Source: Ctenosaura bakeri (lineage: Eukaryota > Chordata > Lepidosauria > Squamata > Iguanidae). Taken from it: a stretch of DNA of 64,000 bases. Position numbers and translations under genes: made by a program. Position 1 is the stretch's first letter. Each line of letters begins with the position of its first letter. Positions 1 through 10,680 of this stretch are shown in pieces. The DNA is taken from contig CAOLHI010001282.1 of NCBI GenBank assembly GCA_948474755.1, positions 248,001 through 312,000 of the forward strand, written 5' to 3'. Below the pieces are notes generated by a model, which was given only the letters and a program-made list of their open reading frames with translations, did no database searches and was not told where the DNA came from.

Positions 1-808
1 TGATCCTGTAACAGTGAATTTCATAAATTGATTAAAAACTAAGCAAAATGTTAAGGAATGATGTACCTAACGAAGACTGCAAATGTTATGATTGTAGAGG
101 GTCCTCCAATCCATGATTGGCCTCTTCTTCTGCCAAAGCTAACTGAAATCATTCGGAGAAAAGATCAAACTCATGATCACCCAAGGATGGATATTTAAAA
201 AATAGCATATACTATTGCAAGATTGTGGTGTATGTATGTAAGAAAGTGGAACATGCATACTGCAAAGATTCCTCCAGAATGCCATTTTGCTAGCTTGGAA
301 GCTAGTGCACGTTGGATGTGGTTGGGGATTTTTATGCTATTTGTACTTTTGGCTTTCTTTGTGTGTGCCACTTCTGCATTTTATTTTTCCACTGGTGGGA
401 GCACCGTTTCCTGTTAGACTGTGTCTAGGAAACAATTTCAAGGCATTCCTGTGGGACAATAACATGGATGGTGAATTTCCACAACTGACATTATAAAATA
501 AGTGCTGCAGCACCCTGCAGGCTGATCTTCATTTTGCTTCACAGTAACATTGCCCAGAAATCTCACTGCCTAAAAAAACCTCTAAGCCAGTGGATAGGAC
601 TTTTTTAAAAAAAATTAAAAGGAGGAAGGAAGGGGGAGGGAAAAAAGGAAATGTGGCAGAACTTTTAAGACTAACTGATTTTTATTTTAACATGAGCTTT
701 CATGGATATAAACACATTGTTTTGGACGCAGTACTGAGTGGTCTTTAAAATTAAAGTTTCCTTCACAGTGCAAGTCTGTATTCTCCCCACCCTCCTTTCT
801 GTTTATAG
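1..808. other. Unassigned non-coding sequence
   Basis: I see no gene, tRNA or clear repeat here. The stretch is AT-rich, with a purine-rich patch near 620-650 and two short overlapping open frames (223-417 and 287-496) that show no domain. The part near 500-600 is unique-looking but carries no recognised motif. Confidence 0.5.
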
Positions 809-1015
809 TGCATCCGTGTGTATACATTAATAGCAGAAGCTCCTTAATTGCTGCCTTTCTTTTTTAAAGAAACACATCATAATTAATAAATATTAATGTA
901 TGAACTTCCAATGAATTAGATAATTAATTATTGCCTTTTAAACCATCCACCATGCAATGTTCTCTGAGTGTTAAAAATGAAAAATACAACAGTAAAATAA
1001 TGCGAAGCAGGATAT
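809..1015. promoter_or_regulatory. Candidate conserved non-coding element (AT/homeodomain-rich)
   Basis: This unique AT-rich block is crowded with homeobox-type cores (TAATTA, TTAATTG, ATTAATAAATATTAAT). It has no open frame and none of the repeat families seen elsewhere in the window. Such composition is typical of enhancers near developmental genes. That reading is an inference from sequence texture and only an alignment to other vertebrates could confirm it. Confidence 0.3.
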
Positions 1016-1062
1016 AAAACCATGAAAAAGGCAATAGCAGGGAGTAAAACATTTTGGCCTAT

Positions 1063-1290
1063 CTGTTGTTGTCTGTCTTCGTTTCTGACTTATAGCAATC
1101 CTAAGGAAAATCTATCATGGGGTTTTCTTGGCAGAATTTTGCTGGGGGGGGTTGCGTTTGCTTTCCTCTGAGGCTGAGATAGTGTAACTATCCCAAAGTC
1201 ATTCAGGGGGTTTCACTGGCTGAGCAGGGATTCAAACCTTGGTCTCCAGAGTTGTAGTCCTACATTCAAACCACTACACTAAACTGGCCT
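1063..1290 (-). mobile_element. tRNA-derived SINE, full-length, minus strand
   Basis: Read on the minus strand, this starts with a tRNA-like head (A-box-like TAGTGTAGTGGTTTG, B-box-like GGTTTGAATCC) and continues through a conserved body (CTCAGCCTCAGAGGAAAG) into a tail that reads GGGTTGCCATAAGTC-like and ends in an AAC-rich tract. The same element recurs about 12 times in the window, which allows full-length and truncated copies to be told apart. Pol III transcription from the internal promoter and LINE-driven retroposition are the family's known way of life. This copy has a short G-run expansion at 1143-1150. Confidence 0.85.
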
Positions 1291-1498
1291 ATTAAAACAA
1301 ATTAAAACCAGAAGCAGAATAAAAGTGCAAAGGTGCAGGAGCATCAAAAAGAGAGTAGAAAAGGTATTTGGTTGTCTCTTTCTTCTTTGATGCAGTGAGC
1401 CAGGAGAGACAGGGGGTGAACATACATGTGGATGGCTGAACATTAGGAAGCACATGTCCTGCAACTATCCCAATTTGGCAGGGAGGTAAATAAGTCAT

Positions 1499-1705
1499 CT
1501 GTCAACTTATGGCAACCACATGGATTTCATAGTGTTTCCTTAGGCAAGGAATACCTAGAGGTGGTTTTGCTACTTTCTTCCTCTGAAACATAGCCTACAG
1601 CACCTGGTATTTGTTGATGGTTTCCTAGCCAAGGACTATCCAGTGCTGACCCTGCTTAGCTTCCAAGATCAGAGGGGATTTGGTGCTTTTTAGGGTATTT
1701 AGCCC
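1499..1705 (-). mobile_element. 5S rRNA-derived SINE, minus strand
   Basis: Positions 1591-1705 read, on the minus strand, as most of a 5S rRNA, including the GATCT..GGAAGCTAAGCAGGGTC segment that holds the internal promoter and the 3' end GTGCTGTAGGCT. Positions 1499-1590 form a 3' tail (ending GGTTGCCATAAGTTGAC) that resembles the tail of the tRNA-headed SINE in this window. It is not a functional 5S gene: the sequence is diverged and is fused to a SINE tail. Confidence 0.8.
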
Positions 1706-1813
1706 CCAATTAATGTTACTACCCTGTACACCCCATTCTGTGGGGTATGCTATTTTCATAATTAGACATATTTGTGGCTGAAATACATGTTTGAAAGTGC
1801 ATTGGCTGGAAGC

Positions 1814-2467
1814 ATGTGCCAGGTCAGGATGACCTCAGATATGACCAAGTCATAGGTTCAGAGAGGATTAGGTGGAAAAGCCCAATGCTGATGGGCTTGT
1901 GATAATCCTTTCAAAAACTGCAGGCTACAAGCACTCCTGAAAATAATAACAGGCAAAACTACCCAGGTGAATCAGGAACCCCTTCGGTGAGCATATCCTA
2001 TGGAGACCTTCCCAATTCACACTACCTGACCAAAACATTAAGAGATTGTCATGACTCCCATCAATGTTTTGTCACCTAGAATTAAGACAATCAGCCTATT
2101 CTGGACTCCTGTGTCAACCACTTTATCCATGCACCCTCCTTCAGGGCAGGAGATAGGCTTTAAAAACCCTGGCCCCAGCTGCAGTAAATTGTAGTATTTA
2201 GATGTAATGCGTGGTGCCCAGACCTCTGTTCATTCTTACTATCCTCAGATGCACTGTCTGAGCCACTCCACTTCAACCTCCTTCTTTAGGACTGATAACT
2301 CTCTTTCCATCCAATCTCTCTCTATCTAACCTTTCTTGTCTCACTTTCCAATAGCCTTGTATGATTCTTAAGAGTGTCTACTTTCTTGTGTGTTTGTTAA
2401 TACCCAATAAAAAACTCTGTTCAATTATAAACTGGAGCCCTGTCTACAGTTAGTACTGGTATCCACA
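1814..2467 (+). mobile_element. Probable solo LTR
   Basis: The block opens with TG and closes with CA. It contains a TATA-like TTTAAAAACCCTGG near 2160 and a polyadenylation signal AATAAA near 2407 followed by CTCTGTTCAATT, an order typical of an LTR (U3-R-U5). I see no convincing target-site duplication, no internal retroviral or retrotransposon coding sequence next to it, and no second copy in the window. The boundaries are therefore approximate and the class (endogenous retrovirus or Gypsy-type) is open. Confidence 0.4.
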
Positions 2468-2577
2468 GGTGAAAAGATCCTGCCATTACCTCCTATTGCA
2501 GGCCTCCTTTGAGCTATAATTCCCCAAATTCTAAGGAGATGCTGGCATTGCTGGTGGATCCCAGTGTCCCCCACCCC

Positions 2578-2925
2578 TTAGGGTAACATTAATCCTGTAT
2601 TAATCCACTTCCTCAACTCCTTTGAAAATGTCCCCTTTTTCTCTCTCTCCTCCTCCCACTTTCCCCCTTTGTCCTCGGGTTACTTCAGCGGCTGAAAATG
2701 GAGCTTAAAATACAAAAGCAGTTTGTATTCAGTTAACACAGCAAGGAGGGAGTGGAGAGGACAGGGTGGAGTCTTGCTCTTCCTAAATTCAGTACATAAA
2801 TTCTAGGGTTTCCCTGCTCAAAGTAGTTATTTTATGTGTTCTTCATTAATGCCTCTTGTTGCCCAGCCACAGCCTGTTGACCACACCGATATGGCTTGGC
2901 TCACCAGTGAAATGTTGGGGGGTAG
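2578..2925 (+). mobile_element. 'TC-unit' DNA repeat, degenerate copy 1
   Basis: This is one of seven copies of a roughly 370-bp non-coding unit. Its order is: a pyrimidine-rich block (CTCTCTCCTCCTCCCAC), CTTCAGCNGCTGAAAA, a block like GTTTGTATTCAGTTAACACAGC, a purine-rich block (GGGAGTGGAGAGGACAGG), then a 3' end resembling CTTGGC..CTGTGAAATGTTGG. The best copy (55.0 kb) has imperfect terminal inverted repeats and an 8-bp target duplication, so I class the family as a non-autonomous DNA transposon. The 3' third of this copy is strongly diverged. Confidence 0.6.
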
Positions 2926-4270
2926 ACAAACACCTAATCCACATTCTAAAGTCTTACCAACTTGCTTTCTTTTCAGGTTCCTGTTGCCAAGCTTGGTTCA
3001 GGATCAGAGAGGATCCAACCACCCTGGTGTCCTTGGAGAAACTTTGTGGCTTGAGACTCTCTTTGAAAATTCACAAAACAAAAAGAATCCAAACTGCAGT
3101 GAGCTCATATCCAGATTTGGAGGTCGGTTCCTTGGTGGCAAGGAAGTTTATTTTCCAGTGGGAGAGCTTCATTGCCTTCTCATAAATGAATTGAAAAGAG
3201 CTTTGCTCCAGGTTGAACTTTTGCCCAGAAAGGACTGGGTTTTGGGGTTTGTTTGTTTTTTTAACTACCTTTGCCATTTTGATCATACATTTTACATTTT
3301 CTCAAAGGTTTTCCACCATAAATCATCAGAATTTTAGTTTATTGATTTTGGTAAAGCAATACTGAATATTCTTCCCTTTCAATTTCCAGGGTTCTGGCAG
3401 GGTAGAAATAATTCCTGCAAAACAGTTCCTGTAAATATTCACCTTTTCAGATTCTACAAAGTGCTGTCATTTTCTTTCTTCTGGTGGCTGCTACATTGGC
3501 ACATTAAAAAAAATATGGAACTGCCTTACACAGAGTCAGGGACATTGATCATACAGCCCAGCATTGTCTGCTCTGACCAGCTGCAATCTCTCTCCAAGGT
3601 CTTTTCTATCACTTACTCATTTCCCATCCTTTCCTTCAGTGGTTGATAATAAAGCAGGCAAGGGGAGCCCATGAAACTCCAGATATTGCTAGACTATAGG
3701 TCATTTTGGAACATTGGCCATGGGAGCTGGGGATGATGGGAGTTAGAATCAGCAATATGCAGAAGACTACAGGTTGCCTACCCCACACTGGTGATTCAGA
3801 TTTGAACCTTCTGCATTCCAAGCATGTCTTAGTAAAGAGGGTGCATGTTAGGAGGTTTATAATATGTTGTGCATTGTAAAAAAGCTGGACAGAGAAAAGG
3901 ATTCCTCTCTCACTTATATGGAATTAAAAATTCAGGTTCAGAGAATACCTCTCATGTGGTACCTGACCTTTGCCAGCACTCAGATCAGTTCTGGGTCTTG
4001 TTGCTGCTTATGGTCAATAACTTGGGATACAACTAACACTGTTTAGTGTTTTTCAAATAATCCATTTTTTCCCAGCCCTTTTGTTGTTGTTGTTGTTTTT
4101 GCATTTGTTCTAACACACTGGTTGGATTGGAGATTCAGCCAACATCCCACAGCCAAGTAAAGGCCTTGTGAAGGATGGAATGGAGGAAGGTCTGGATCAG
4201 ACCTTTATTGATAGAGAGACTGCTGGTGAATTGCTGGCATTTTGACCTAAGAACAGGGGCTGGCGTACAG
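2926..4270. other. Unassigned non-coding sequence
   Basis: No gene is recognised. A 167-codon open frame (2834-3337) starts inside the repeat at 2.6-2.9 kb and has no domain. Near 3690-3790 there is a diverged member of the short palindromic family carrying 'gggagttagaatc'. A short GTT run lies at 4083-4098. Confidence 0.45.
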
Positions 4271-4274
4271 AGAT

Positions 4275-4705
4275 TTAATATTTTGCTTTAAAAAACCCAC
4301 AGAGTGTTAATTAAAATAAATAACCAGTTAAGACAGCATAAATATTAAAACAATTGATTCATAATTTACAAACACATAATTTAAAAATCATCTGGATAGG
4401 CCTACATGAAGAGATTAGCTTTTAATGCTTAAATGCAGATAGTATATCTAGCTGTCAAATCTCTTCTAGCTGTCAAATCTCTTCTGGCAGGTCATTCCAC
4501 AACTCAAGGGCAGCTGAAGAAAAAGTCATCTGGTTAATGGTTGCCAACTTGGTTCTGACTAACCGAAGTAAATGTCTCCCAGAAGATCTGAGTGTATAGG
4601 CATATAGGAGAAGGCAGTCCCATAGATAACCTCAATTGAAGGCATGTAGGGCATTAAAGGTGACAACCAACACTTTGTACTTTGGCTGGAATCTAATTGG
4701 CACCT
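4275..4705 (-). mobile_element. L2-like LINE 3' fragment, minus strand
   Basis: On the minus strand, the segment around 4485-4525 reads like the C-terminal end of an L2/CR1-type reverse transcriptase open frame (a 'leucine-tryptophan-asparagine-aspartate-leucine-proline' type motif), followed by AT-rich 3' UTR towards 4275. The plus-strand text (GGGCATTAAAGGTGACAACC and 'cagtcccatagataacc') matches the other L2-like copies at 21.2 and 29.6 kb in layout. It is truncated at both ends and broken. A 20-bp segment near 4450-4487 is directly duplicated. Confidence 0.5.
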
Positions 4706-4989
4706 TTTTTCATAAATATATCTCCTTTCTGCTAGATGAGTGGTTTTAAGTGGTTTGTTTTCCTTGTTTCAAAAGGATATCTTCTCTTTTGAGTGAATGG
4801 TTTTCTTAAGGAAATCTTTTATCTTTGGGCCTTTTGCTATCCTTGTTTCTCCTTTCGCTTCTTGAATTAAGTTGGTATTATGGATGGCATTTACCTCTTT
4901 TTCTTTAAACCTGCCCTAATGGTAGACTCTTCCTGTATGTGGAAGTTCAGTTAGGTCCAATAATCTATATGTAGAAGGGCTGCATACTG

Positions 4990-6110
4990 AATGACTAAGA
5001 TCCTATTTGGATCACTACTAATGAGTGGTTCTTGACCAATGTTCTGATGCAGCTGGCCCAGTATAAGTCTCTACCAATATATGCTGCTCCTTCCTCCTTC
5101 AGTTTGGCAGGGAAGGTGGATGGATCCCAGGTAGAACTCCACTCCTGGAATCACTGGATGATTGTGAGGGTACATCCAGTGTCTTTGACTGGCCTGTTGG
5201 CCAAGGCTGAAATTTACTCCTTCTCCCCAGGGTGTAGAGGGTACCAGGTGTACCACCATGCATGGTCACTGGTCAGAGATGGAGCTGTACCCAGGGGAAA
5301 TCTCATTGCTTTTGCACACCAGGGACAAATGGATTACTCAAGAATCTACTGCACTGCCTGTGCAATAGCCAAAACAGTAGTTATGCTGACTGTCAGGAAT
5401 TTCTCCCTGTCAGGCTGCAACCAGCATGGGAGAAGAGAAGTCAGGAACACTTGGGGAGTCCGAATATACCAAACACCAGGAAAACACAAGCCGAGCCAAT
5501 TCAAGGTCCAGTCCAAAGGTTCAGGAAGCAGAGATCCATCCAGAGGGTTTCAGGAAGCAGGTGACACAAAAGTTGTGTAGGATTGCTAATAATTTGCTGC
5601 AAGCAAGGAGAAGCCACGCTGGCAGACTTAAATAGCCCCTGTGAGCAGGTGCTGCTCGTTATTGTCTCCTCAGCCTAGTCCAAGCAGCCTCCCTCTGAGC
5701 AGCCCATTTCAGCTTTCTGCTTGATTGAGGGCTGATGGGCACAGCTGGCTGCAACTCCTCTGCATCATTGCTGGTGCCCTCTCCATCAAGAGCTGTCTAG
5801 GGCAACTCAGTCTCTGTTTGACTTTCCAGTGCAGGGGATGTTTGCAGGTTTACTTGCTCAGTCACTGGCTCAGCCCCCTGCACAATGAGTTGCTCCTCAA
5901 TCACAGCATCATCATCTGTCACACTGACACAATTGAGGTTTACTCCAGCATAAATCACCAACAGGATTCTGGCCATTGTCTTCTCTTTCTGCAAATAACA
6001 GTATCTCAAACCATAAGGCCACCTTTCCCCAATATATCGGCTGGTCCAGTATAGGAACAAGGAAACAAGGAAAAATGCAATTGAAATGTGGATCAACTGA
6101 TTAAGAGCAG
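4990..6110. mobile_element. Possible remnant of an LTR retroelement (uncertain)
   Basis: Phrases such as 'ggcagacttaaatagcccc' near 5620 and a coding-looking minus-strand frame rich in Glu/Thr/Pro (5797-6096) remind me of degenerate lizard LTR elements. I cannot show paired LTRs, a primer-binding site or a reverse transcriptase. A 182-codon plus-strand open frame (5032-5580) shows no recognisable domain. It could equally be ordinary intergenic DNA. Confidence 0.2.
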
Positions 6111-6618
6111 CAAAGCTGAAAGGAGCAGGCTTTGGTGGGTACTTGAGAAGGACAGAGATGCCTTTTCTTGATACCTGGAGGATGGAGGATGCATTGGCCA
6201 GTCAACATTTGAAACTGACTAATCAATTCTATCAACACACATGCCACTGGCTACCTTGCTTCAGACACTGTAAAGGTCCAAGGAAATGGGCACTATTAGA
6301 ACCTCCACATCTTCAAAAGCTGCGGGAGGAACAGAAGGGGAAGGGTGCTATATAGAGGTTAGGAGGTCAAAGGCCACTCTCCCTAATTGGAATATGTTCA
6401 TAAGCCTGGTCCCGTGGCTGAGTTTTCTCCTGTACTTCCTCACTATTTACTGCCCTGATGGTGGTGGTGGTAGCATCCTATTAGCAACATACGCCAGCAT
6501 GATGCTGGCTGTCTTGTGCAGGCATACTGCCAAAGTTTACAGCTCTCCAATTAGAGTATTTTATCAGCAGCCACTAGCAAAGTTTATAACAGTTTGTTAA
6601 CCAGTTACCAGTTGTTGT

Positions 6619-6948
6619 TGTCACAGTCCGTAGTAAATTCAGAGAGTGAAGTCTGTACACAAGACGAGGGTCAAGGTTTCCAGGAACACAAGCAAGGGAT
6701 CCAAATGTGAGATATGTTGCTTCCACTGATAAGATCACTTATCTGCAATGACTTCTTCCCATCCCTTTCCCTGTTTATATAGGCTGACAGCCTCCTGCAG
6801 CTGTTTGCCGAATTAATGTGTCTTTCTATATACATGCTCTGAGTCTTGTGGGCTTGACCTTTTTCACCTATGCTGGCTACAACAAGTATTGTCTCATTCA
6901 TATATCTGTGTTGTGGCTGTTGGGAAGGGTCCTGTCTGGGTCATGACA
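6619..6948 (-). mobile_element. Probable solo LTR, minus strand
   Basis: The block is bounded by TGTCA and TGACA, the inverted ends usual for LTRs. On the minus strand it has a TATA-type box (TATATAAA, 6774-6781 complement) within 'cagcctatataaacaggg', placed mid-element as in a U3 region. I see no target duplication, which leaves the edges open, and no internal coding region that belongs to it. Confidence 0.4.
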
Positions 6949-7125
6949 CTGGCCTATATTTGTTGTTGTTGCTGTCCCAGAGGGAAGAATTTTTCTACTT
7001 TCCTCCGCTATTTATGGAGAATGTGGGGGGACCAGTCTGGCTAAGTCCCTATAGCCAGATGGAAAATGGCCATGTCATCCTCCAGGACCTCCAGAGGACG
7101 TCCCAGGATGGCCCATAAGATGCCC

Positions 7126-7240
7126 TTGTTGTTTTTAAATTTAAATATATTATAAATTATTTAAATTGATTTTATTGTGTGCTGCTGCCCTGAGATCTTT
7201 GGATATAAGGTAGGATATAAATATTTTCATAAATACATTA
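7126..7240 (+). mobile_element. L2-like LINE 3' end
   Basis: A T-rich run followed by 'gctgctgccctgagatct' and 'aggatataaatattt' is the characteristic 3' terminus of L2-like squamate LINEs (stop, CCCTGAG, then GGATATAAATA). Only the last ~115 bp survive. Confidence 0.5.
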
Positions 7241-8221
7241 AAATAAATGAATTTTTGGCCAAGACCCTGCACAGTCAGATATAACTGTGATGATGGAGCT
7301 CCATTGTTGGTGACAGTGCCACCATCCACCTTCTCAGCAAGGCGGTACCTCATCCAAAGGCTTTCCGCAGTGCTGAATATCAGGGTGCTAGGAGGTGACA
7401 TCTGAAGCACTGTCTCTGTCACCACGTTGGGAAGAGGCAGCTGGAGAGACCCTTTGGGGTTCTGTCAGTATCTCTTCCCTCCTTAAACACTGCTGACAGG
7501 GAGAATGCTACAGACATAATTTCCCAGTGATTCACAGTGCCTCAGAAACTCTTTTGTTGGGAGGCTGCCAGGCTGAAAAGAAACTTTGGGGATCATGTTT
7601 AGTCATTAATGACCATAAATTTGAATCTCAAAAGTTAAGAGATTGCAACCGTATAACCACTAAGCAATAGGCCAGCCATAGTTCTTATCTTTTTATATTG
7701 CTGAGATTATTTTAATATGCTAACCAGAATGTGGTAAGTCCCAGCACAATAAAGGACATTCATTATTGAAAGGACAAAAGCAGCAGGGATGTAACTGCAT
7801 AATCTTTAAAAAAAAATTCATAGAAATGCTTAGGAAGATATACTGTGTAACAGAGGAAGACTGATTCCATGACAGGGAGGAAGAGTTTCCGTGAAGATTT
7901 CTGCAGCTGTTGAAAGTCCAAGATCAAACTGCTGGGCTGCAGTCCAGCACCAAATTGTCAGAGTAACTCTCATCTTTGCTGAAATTGCCTCGCTCATCAT
8001 GGTGTGCTGTTTTAGAATTGCTGGCAAGAGCACCTCCATTTTCTCTGAGAAGGTGCTGGTACCACGTGTGGAAAGGTTTCTCCCTGCTTCACTATATGCA
8101 GTTAGTTGAGATGAGAACAAGTCAGGGCCAGGCTCAGAGAAAGGTAACATCACAGAAAAAGAAAGCCATTTGCCAACATTGAGAAAAATATTCGTGGGAA
8201 ACAAATAGTCGCTTCCATTTA
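7241..8221. other. Unassigned non-coding sequence
   Basis: No gene or repeat is recognised with confidence. Opposed open frames at 7830-8204 (minus, 124 codons) and 7891-8109 (plus, 72 codons) are shadows of one another and show no domain. Near 7600-7675 a phrase ending 'aaccactaagcaa' may be a worn tRNA-SINE head. Confidence 0.4.
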
Positions 8222-8525
8222 AGTTTAGTTTCCAGCTGTCATGGTTGCAAACAGCTAATTAAGAACTGTGAATGCATCAGTGGCAGAGTTTTTACTACGA
8301 TGTAACCTTCAGCAAAACACAAATAAAAGGACACAGCCTTCCATATTTTGAAGGCTGTTGGGTTTTGATCAGCCACAGACTGGCACGCCTGAGAAAGATG
8401 AGGTAGTTGATAACACAAACTGCGGTATACTATCTGAAGCTGTCTGCTGTCTGTGCAATGACAAGACATTGTGCTGTCTGTGCAGCAAATGAAGAAGCGA
8501 ATTGCCTGGGAGTTTTGCTTTGTAG
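8222..8525. promoter_or_regulatory. Candidate conserved non-coding element
   Basis: This is a unique, moderately AT-rich block containing AGCTAATTAAG, a repeated CTGTCTG(C/T)GCA motif (8440-8485) and GATGAGGTAGTTGATAAC. None of the window's repeat families appears in it. Calling it a regulatory element is an inference from texture. The minus-strand open frame 8239-8604 (121 codons) has no domain. Confidence 0.28.
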
Positions 8526-8964
8526 CTGAGATGGCTGTGTACACACACACAGAACAAGGGAACAGAGCGTCTCGTCTCCCTTTTGTGCTGTGTGGGCTTA
8601 GCAAGCTATGCTGCGGTAGGAAAAGGTTACTTGTCTGATACTTACACCTACTGTGAAGCTTGCAGTCAGATCATGGAAGATGTAGAACTGAGGGTTGTAT
8701 TCTCACCTACTGGTACTGTACTGTTCCCAGGACAGAAGGCTTCTATTGTGCAAGATGAACAGAGGATCATTTGGGATAAAGGGGTGGTTGGTGTAGCAGG
8801 CTGATAGACACACTTGATGATTAATGGGCTCTGATGGATACTTGATATTACTAGAATTTGAAATGTAGGTCACTTCTTGGTAGGAGGGTAGAATTCTACC
8901 TCAGATGGCGTGTCCCAAAAGAATTTAAAAGAGGAGCAATTTTAAACCAGGCTAGAGAAACAGA

Positions 8965-9052
8965 GGCCATGTCTGCAGTAAATGGTTTTAGTGCTATTAT
9001 TCCACTTTCAACATCCTCTGGAATCCTGGGGTTTGCAGTTTAGGGAGGGGCC
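8965..9052. mobile_element. Fold-1 hairpin element, single arm
   Basis: This is one arm of the Fold-1 family: GGCCAT start, TTAGTGCTATTATTCCAC, TTTCAACATCC, GGAATCCTGGGGTTTGCAG, ending AGGGAGGGGCC. The complementary arm is absent, so this is half an element. Directly after it a 29-bp unit beginning tcatagtca and containing ctgcccacctta occurs twice (9053 and 9082). Confidence 0.75.
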
Positions 9053-9142
9053 TCATAGTCATCTGCCCACCTTACATATCCTCATAGTCACCTGCCCACC
9101 TTAAATAAAAATCATGCAGCTTAAGGGTCAATTAAATTATCT

Positions 9143-9322
9143 GGCCATTTCTGCACTAGCCTGTTATAGCACGATGATTCCATTTTCAACATCCTCTGGA
9201 ATCCTGGGGTTTGCAGTTTCGGGAGGGGCCATCTGGCCCCTCCCGAAACTGCAAACCTCAGGATTCCAGAGGATGTTGAAAGTGGAATCATCACGCTATA
9301 ACAGGATAGTGCGGAAATGGCC
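9143..9322. mobile_element. Fold-1 hairpin element, near-perfect palindrome
   Basis: Two arms of about 88 bp, each starting GGCCATTTC and ending GGGAGGGGCC, are inverted around a 5-6 bp loop, with only a handful of mismatches. The element has no coding capacity and must have depended on a transposase made elsewhere. Across the family, where flanks are readable, 3-bp target duplications are seen (TTA at 20.2 and 24.5 kb, CTT at 27.4 kb, ATA at 15.0 kb). This fits a PIF/Harbinger-type enzyme better than hAT, but that assignment is an inference. Confidence 0.88.
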
Positions 9323-10398
9323 TGTATGTCAAACTCCGTGCAGCATTTAAGCATACTGTTCTCTCAGACTCTAGAGGTGCCCACCTTATTTTGCAGTCCT
9401 AGCTCTACTTACAACAGACGAAAGTGAATTTGTGTTCTTTCCTCAACGTTTAGTTCAAACTCCAATTCTGCAATTTGGGGCAGGGGGGAACATGTTTTAG
9501 TGTGGCTCACTTCTAAGGCTGCCCAGTTCATTTCAGGAAGGAGTCAGAACCATGGCTTGGAAAATCTGATGCTTCATGTCTCCCCATTGACTATCACTGG
9601 GAAAATCAATTAATAGCTATACTTTGGGGGGTTTGGTTGGAACTGAAGAAATTTCCAGGCATGGCAGTCCCTTCTGATAAAATCAAGCTCTCTCAAATTT
9701 CAAACAAAGAGGTGCAGTGGGGTTTATGCATTTTTTTAAAAAAATATCTTAGCAGAATCGAGTAAATGTTTCAGGAATCCGTGCTTCTTCTGAGGAGATG
9801 GAAACAAATTTCAAACAGACAAATACATGATTTTTATGCAAAAGCACCCTTCACAATGTGCTTTTTTTTAAAAAAAGGATTTCCTTTTTCATAGGAATAA
9901 GGAGGAGGGGTCCATTTATATGAAATCTTAACACAGTGGCTCCTCAACTTTTCTAAGGGTGCAGAATCCTTGTGGAAGTAAAAAAAAGCACACACACATA
10001 CAAACAACTCACACATGATTGAGTTCGCGAAGGTCAAATCTACAAATGTGGAGGGAAGACTATATATCACTGAAGTGCCCTTAGGGAGCAAACCTGAAAA
10101 GTTTCAAAATGGTTTTGTGCTCATCAAGTTGATTATGCCTGATGAGGTGAGGGGGGAAAGGGATTTGTTGCTCCCATTTTAATTTTGTGCACCGTTTGCA
10201 GGTATATATGATAGAGTTGCCTCTCAGCAGCAGCTCATGACTTCCAAGTCAATGAACTGGTGAATCTTCTGTAGGCTTTAGCCCAGACTTTAAAGCAGCA
10301 ATGCATGGTGATAAAACCTATCTTCAGAGTAGTCAGGATAGTACCGTTAAATTTTGGATTAAATCAGATTTTCAGACTACTGCTGGTATTCCTGAGGA
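9323..10398. other. Unassigned non-coding sequence
   Basis: I recognise no gene or repeat. Open frames are short. A purine-rich stretch lies around 10140-10165. Confidence 0.45.
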
Positions 10399-10680
10399 CC
10401 AGTGTGGACAAAATGTGGGCCATGGGGTTCATGAAGCCCATGAGAACCCAACGTGCAATTCCCGAAGCCCTTCTAAGCCCCCAAACCAAAACTAATCATG
10501 CTGAGATACGTTTGGGCCAAAAAACAAAACAAAACAAAATCTGGCCAAATCCACCCCAAACTGCCCATCTATGTGTTGGTTTATTTCCTCTACTTCTTTC
10601 AGATCCCTCCCTGCAAAAACAAAAACAAAAACAAAAAAACCTTCAAAACAAAACAAATGGATAAAAAGAAGTAAAAAAGA
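10399..10680. repeat. Diverged hAT-like repeat with CAAAA/CAAAAA simple repeats
   Basis: The start 'ccagtgtggacaaaatgtgg' is reminiscent of the hAT element at 58.2 kb (CAGGGGTGGGCAAAGTGTGG). Two simple A-rich arrays follow, (CAAAA)n at about 10520-10540 and (CAAAAA)n at about 10613-10640. The open frames here are products of these low-complexity arrays. Confidence 0.35.

Noticed and set aside
1591..1705. 5S rRNA gene
   Set aside because: Diverged from the conserved sequence, fused to a SINE tail and lacking a T-run terminator; it is a retroposed derivative.
2834..3337. 167-codon plus-strand open frame
   Set aside because: It begins inside a TC-unit repeat and shows no domain.
5032..5580. 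182-codon plus-strand open frame
   Set aside because: No signal peptide, domain or family resemblance; it overlaps a minus-strand frame of similar quality and lies in a region that may be an old LTR element.
9143..9322. CRISPR array or bacterial-type terminator suggested by the strong palindromes
   Set aside because: The repeats are long single hairpins dispersed with target duplications in a vertebrate genome, with no spacers of regular length.
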